Assembly: GCF_016615955.1 (NCBI RefSeq)
Contig: NZ_CP067113.1
Location: 1,550,001 to 1,614,000 of the forward strand
Direction of reading: 5' to 3'
Source: Luteimonas sp. MC1750
GTDB taxonomy: Bacteria; Pseudomonadota; Gammaproteobacteria; Xanthomonadales; Xanthomonadaceae
Length of the DNA stretch: 64,000 nt
Shown here piece after piece: positions 60,676 through 64,000 of the stretch. Under the pieces are notes generated by a model, which worked only from the letters and a program-made list of their open reading frames with translations, did no database searches and was not told the origin of the DNA. The position numbers were made by a program, and so were the translations under genes. The stretch's first letter is position 1; each line of letters begins with the position of its first letter.

Positions 60676-61917
60676 ATGTCGATCCAGACCATCCTGTCCG
60701 ACCTCGCCTCGAGCCGGGACCGGCGCGAGGCGCTGTACAAGCACTTCCACCTGAACCCCGAGCTGTCGCTGCAGGAATACCGCACGGCCGAACGCATCGA
60801 GGCCGAGCTGCGCGCCTGTGGTGTCGACGAGGTCCTGAAGATCGGCAGGACCGGCCTGGTCGCGATCCTGCGCAACGGCGGCGGGCCGGTGGTGGCCATG
60901 CGCGGCGATACCGACGGCCTGCCGATGGCCGAACGCACCGGCCTGGACTACGCGGCCGAAGGCGTCACCCAGGTCGACGAGGCCACCGGCCTCGAGACGC
61001 CGGTGGCGCATACCTGCGGCCACGACGTGCACATCGTCTCGCTGCTGGGGGCGACCGAGCTGCTCCACGCGCACCGCGGACTCTGGTCCGGCACCTTCGT
61101 GGCCGTGTTCCAGCCGGGCGAGGAAAATGCCGCGGGCGCGAAGGCCATGGTGTCCGCCGGAATCGTCGACCAGGTGCCTAAGCCCGATGTCTACCTGGGC
61201 CAGCACGTGCTCGGCTCGCTGCCTGGCGGGGCCGTGGGCATTCGCAGCGGTCCGCTGTTCTCGGCCGCGGCCTCGATCGGGATCACGCTCCACGGCAAGG
61301 GCTCGCACGGTTCGATGCCGAACCTGGGCGTGGATCCGATCGTGCTGGGCGCCGCCATCGTCACCCGGCTGCAGACCATCGTCGCGCGCGAGGTGGCGCC
61401 GCGCGAGACCGCCGTGGTCACCGTCGGCAGCTTCCACGCCGGCACCAAGTCCAACATCATCCCCGACTCCGCGGTGCTGCAGCTCAATACCCGCGCCTTC
61501 GACAAGGAGGTGGAGAAGCACCTGCACGAGGCCATCGAGCGCATCGTCCGTGCCGAGTGCGAGGCGGCGCGCTCGCCGAAGCCGCCGGAGTTCCGCTATT
61601 ACGACCAGTACCCGCTGACCGACAACCACGACGCGCCCACCGTGCGGGTGCGCGCGGCCTTCGACGCCTGGTTCGGCGAGGACTCGGTCGACATGTCGCC
61701 GGTGCCGGCGTCGGAGGACTTCTCGGTCATCCCGGACGCCTTCGGCTGCCCCTACACCTACTGGGGCCTGGGCGGATTCGCGGACTGGAAGAACGCGCCG
61801 GGCAACCATTCGCCGTTCTTCGCGCCCGACATCCAGCCCACGCTCGACCGTGGTATCGAGGCGATCATCGTCGCCGCCTCGCCCTGGCTGATGGAGACCG
61901 GTAATGGCGACCATTGA
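60676..61917 (+). CDS. M20-family amidohydrolase
   Basis: A 413-residue metal-dependent peptidase/amidohydrolase of the M20D (hippurate / N-acyl amino acid hydrolase) group. Metal-ligand motifs: MRGDTDGLPMAERTGLDYA, HTCGHDVHIVSLLGAT, FQPGEENAAGAKAMVSAG, and a C-terminal NHSPFFAPDI. The dimerisation domain lies around residues 190-300. The substrate is not predictable from sequence. It overlaps the following MFS gene by 14 bases, so hydrolysis and transport of the same compound is plausible. Confidence 0.92.
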   Translation: MSIQTILSDLASSRDRREALYKHFHLNPELSLQEYRTAERIEAELRACGVDEVLKIGRTGLVAILRNGGGPVVAMRGDTDGLPMAERTGLDYAAEGVTQVDEATGLETPVAHTCGHDVHIVSLLGATELLHAHRGLWSGTFVAVFQPGEENAAGAKAMVSAGIVDQVPKPDVYLGQHVLGSLPGGAVGIRSGPLFSAAASIGITLHGKGSHGSMPNLGVDPIVLGAAIVTRLQTIVAREVAPRETAVVTVGSFHAGTKSNIIPDSAVLQLNTRAFDKEVEKHLHEAIERIVRAECEAARSPKPPEFRYYDQYPLTDNHDAPTVRVRAAFDAWFGEDSVDMSPVPASEDFSVIPDAFGCPYTYWGLGGFADWKNAPGNHSPFFAPDIQPTLDRGIEAIIVAASPWLMETGNGDH

Positions 61918-63412
61918 CCGTTCCACTGCCGGCGCCGCCGGCTTCAAGGGCAACGACTCGGCCCTGCTCGGCATCGTGCTGGCCGTCGTCACCTTCTGGC
62001 TGTTCGCCCAGACGACGATGAACATCGGGCCGATGATGGCCGACGACGTCGGCATGCCGATGCCGGTGATGAACATCGCCATCTCGCTGTCGGCGCTGTT
62101 CTCGGGCATGTTCATCGTGGTGCTGGGCGGCCTGGGGGACCGCTTCGGTCGCGTCCGGGTGGTCTTCTTCGGCAACCTGCTCAATATCGCCGGCTCGCTG
62201 CTGATCGCGTTCGCGATCGAGGGCGCGCTGGCAACGCCGATGATCCTGCTCGGGCGCATCCTGCAGGGCCTGGCCGCCGGCGCGATCATGCCGTCGACCA
62301 TGGCCCTGCTGAAGGTCTACTGGGACGGTGCGGACCGCCAGCGCGCGGTGTCGATGTGGTCGATCGGCTCCTGGGGCGGATCGGGCCTCACGGCGATCTT
62401 TGGCGGCTTCATGGCGTCGACCGTGCTGGGCTGGCGCTCGATCTTCGTCATCTGCGCGCTGGTCTCGGTGGCCTCGATCGCGCTGATGCGGCAGATCCCC
62501 GAGTCGGCGCCGCTGGCCGGGCGGCCCGGCAAGACCGACTGGGCCGGCATCATCTCGATGGCCGTGGGCCTCGCGGCGCTGCTGATCGTGGTGACCCAGG
62601 GCTCGAGCATCGGCTGGGCCAACCTGCTCACCTGGGGGCTGTTCGCGGTCTTCCTGGTGGCCTTCGGCATCTTCGTCAACGCCGAGCTCAAGGCGCCCTA
62701 CCCGCTCGTCGACTTCAAGCTGTTCCGCAACACGGTGTTCACCGGCGCGACGATCTCGAACTTCCTGATCAACGGCACCGCCGGCGCGCTGACCGTGTCG
62801 CTGTGGGTGCTGCAGGGCGCGGCCGGCATGTCGGCCGCCACCGCCGGCTACCTGACGATCGGCTACGCGGTCTTCATCATCGCCTTCATCCGCGTGGGCG
62901 AGAAGCTGCTGCAGCGTTTCGGCCCGCGCAAGCCGATGCTGTGGGGCTGCATGATCGTGCTGCTCTCGATCGCGCTGCTGATGGCCACCCACACGATGCA
63001 GTGGCAGTACTCGATCCTCGCGGCGGTGGCCTATTCGCTGTTCGGCCTTGGGCTGGCCTTCTATGCCACCCCGTCGACGGATGCCGCCCTGACCAACCTG
63101 CCGGGCGACCAGGCCGGCGCGGGCTCGGGCATCTACAAGATGGCCTCCTCGCTGGGCGCGGCCTTCGGCGTGGCGGCATCGGCCGCGATCTTCACCGCGC
63201 TGTCGACCAGCGGCCTGGAGATCGTCGGCACGGTGGTCGAATTCTCGGGGCGCCAGGACAACCTGGCGGTGCGCGAAGCCGGCATGGTGGGCCTGGCGTT
63301 CAATGCGCTGATGGCGATCGCCGCGCTGATCTCGGTGACGATCTTCATCCCGAAGCAGACGTCGCCGACAGCAGGCCGCGGCGACGGAACCAGGCCTCGA
63401 GCGGCAGCGTGA
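61904..63412 (+). CDS. MFS transporter, DHA2-like (14-helix)
   Basis: A 502-residue major facilitator with about 14 helices. Marks: GGLGDRFGRVRVVFFGNLLNI between helices 2 and 3, LLGRILQGLAAGAIMPSTMALL (motif C-like), and WGGSGLTAIFGGFMAS. This group mostly exports drugs or metabolites with protons. Coupling to the M20 amidohydrolase suggests a linked substrate. The last 68 bases overlap the opposite DUF3817 gene. Confidence 0.9.
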   Translation: MATIDRSTAGAAGFKGNDSALLGIVLAVVTFWLFAQTTMNIGPMMADDVGMPMPVMNIAISLSALFSGMFIVVLGGLGDRFGRVRVVFFGNLLNIAGSLLIAFAIEGALATPMILLGRILQGLAAGAIMPSTMALLKVYWDGADRQRAVSMWSIGSWGGSGLTAIFGGFMASTVLGWRSIFVICALVSVASIALMRQIPESAPLAGRPGKTDWAGIISMAVGLAALLIVVTQGSSIGWANLLTWGLFAVFLVAFGIFVNAELKAPYPLVDFKLFRNTVFTGATISNFLINGTAGALTVSLWVLQGAAGMSAATAGYLTIGYAVFIIAFIRVGEKLLQRFGPRKPMLWGCMIVLLSIALLMATHTMQWQYSILAAVAYSLFGLGLAFYATPSTDAALTNLPGDQAGAGSGIYKMASSLGAAFGVAASAAIFTALSTSGLEIVGTVVEFSGRQDNLAVREAGMVGLAFNALMAIAALISVTIFIPKQTSPTAGRGDGTRPRAAA

Positions 63413-63680
63413 CCAGCGGCGGGATCGCCGCCAGCACCGCCACCAGCAAGGCCCACATCGGCCAGCGCAGCCTGGCGCCGGCGACGAACGTGACAACGAC
63501 GTAGAGCAGGAACGCGCCGCCATGCAGGCGACCGAACAGCCAGACCCCGAGCTCGGTCGTCCCGCTGACGTATTTGAGGTACATGCCGATCAGCAGCCCT
63601 GCCCAGGTGAAGGCTTCGATCAGGGCGACGATGGAGAAGAGCCTGCCGGTCGGTGACAGGGGGCGTGGTACTGGATGCAT
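63345..63680 (-). CDS. DUF3817 family membrane protein
   Basis: A 111-residue protein with three helices. DUF3817 marks: LFSIVALIEAFTWAGLLIGMYLKYV, LFGRLHGGAFLLYVVVTFVAGARLRW, and a C-terminal Pro/Leu helix ending LEAWFRRRGLL. The function is unknown; related domains occur at the end of some transporters. ATG at 63680 is chosen, since an open frame further upstream passes through a REP-like repeat. It overlaps the MFS gene on the other strand. Confidence 0.85.
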   Translation of the reverse strand: MHPVPRPLSPTGRLFSIVALIEAFTWAGLLIGMYLKYVSGTTELGVWLFGRLHGGAFLLYVVVTFVAGARLRWPMWALLVAVLAAIPPLVTLPLEAWFRRRGLLSATSASG

Positions 63681-63703
63681 GGGTGGTCCGGGTTGGGTGG
63701 GGC

Positions 63704-63728
63704 AATCGCGGCTGTAGCCGCTCCTACA
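63704..63728. repeat. REP-like palindrome
   Basis: AATCGCGGCTGTAGCCGCTC and five more bases, a single copy of the dispersed unit, between DUF3817 and acnB. Confidence 0.85.
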
Positions 63729-63746
63729 AAAGCAGGGGCCTGAAGG

Positions 63747-63773
63747 GAAACGCCCGGCGATGCCGGGCGTTTC
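63747..63773 (-). terminator. Probable terminator of acnB
   Basis: A perfect 12-base-pair stem (GAAACGCCCGGC / GCCGGGCGTTTC, loop GAT) lies 25 bases past the acnB stop. The T tail is weak, so its efficiency is uncertain. Confidence 0.7.
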
Positions 63774-63797
63774 TTCATGCTGCAACGGCGGTCTGGA

Positions 63798-64000
63798 TCA
63801 GGCCGCCGGCACGGCCTCCGCGACCTCGCGGTACTCCTCGATCTGGTCGAAGTTCATGTAGCGGTAGATCTCGGCGCCCTTGTCGCTGATGACGCCGACG
63901 CCTTCCATGTACTCCGCGCGTGTCGGGATGCGGCCCAGGCGCGAGCAGATCGCCGCCAGTTCCGCGGAGCCAAGGTAGACATCGGTGTTGCGGCCCAGGC
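63798..64000 (-). CDS. acnB: Aconitate hydratase B, C-terminal end (partial)
   Basis: Only the last 66 codons are in the window. They match the end of AcnB: DVYLGSAELAAICSRLGRIPTRAEYM and KGAEIYRYMNFDQIEEYREVAE. AcnB interconverts citrate and isocitrate in the TCA cycle. The gene continues beyond the right edge; the stop is TGA at 63798. Confidence 0.9.
   Translation of the reverse strand, partial: LGRNTDVYLGSAELAAICSRLGRIPTRAEYMEGVGVISDKGAEIYRYMNFDQIEEYREVAEAVPAA

Overview
The window is very GC-rich, densely coded chromosomal DNA of a gammaproteobacterium. It most likely comes from the Xanthomonadaceae/Lysobacteraceae (Lysobacter, Luteimonas or Pseudoxanthomonas type). Reasons: a CopL-CopA-CopB copper operon, a large TonB-dependent receptor, the gene orders ftsK-lolA-rarA and aat-infA/clpA-clpS, short intergenic palindromic repeats of the kind common in this group, and frequent GTG/TTG starts. 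The genus is inferred, not proven. No phage, insertion sequence, transposase or CRISPR array was seen.

Layout. 0-1.7 kb: two polyamine ABC permeases (potH, potI). 1.8-8.3 kb: a TonB receptor, a prolyl-4-hydroxylase-like 2OG oxygenase, a TPR-sulfotransferase and an AraC regulator, the least ordinary gene set here. 8.3-15.5 kb: housekeeping genes (pdxY, tadA, orn, ppsA and its regulator ppsR, a DUF1249 gene, tRNA-Glu, tRNA-Ala, phbB). 15.5-19.7 kb: copper resistance (copL, copA, copB, a DUF411 lipoprotein). 19.7-26.5 kb: accessory genes (TRIC channel, DUF2269, an SDR-DoxX fusion, a GFA enzyme, a thioesterase remnant, an MDR dehydrogenase, a YqaA protein, a cytochrome b561 with a membrane-bound LuxR regulator). 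A trxC with an out-of-frame zinc ribbon follows at 26.5-27.0 kb.

27.2-45.2 kb is a low-oxygen and nitric-oxide block. It holds a barrel porin, hemN, an Fnr/Anr regulator with its iron-sulfur cysteines, a quinol-dependent NO reductase, nnrS, a SirB2 protein, azurin, and the complete cbb3 oxidase operon with its assembly genes (ccoN-O-Q-P, a small membrane gene, ccoG-H-I-S, a SafE-like exporter). Five FNR-type boxes (TTGAC-N4-GTCAA, GTCAT or ATCAA) lie upstream of porin, hemN, nor, azurin and ccoN. Three of them sit about 41.5 bp before a plausible start point, so the block reads as one local Fnr regulon next to its own regulator.

45.4-64 kb is core genome: rarA, a secreted unknown, lolA, ftsK, ald, trxB, a FemAB/GNAT-like gene overlapping aat, infA, clpA, clpS (an N-degron neighbourhood), a Nudix gene, mnmA, hflD, an M20 amidohydrolase with an MFS transporter, a DUF3817 protein and the 3' end of acnB, cut by the window edge. 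Palindromic repeats with the core TCGCGGCTATAGCCGC occur in at least five intergenic spaces, often as inverted pairs.
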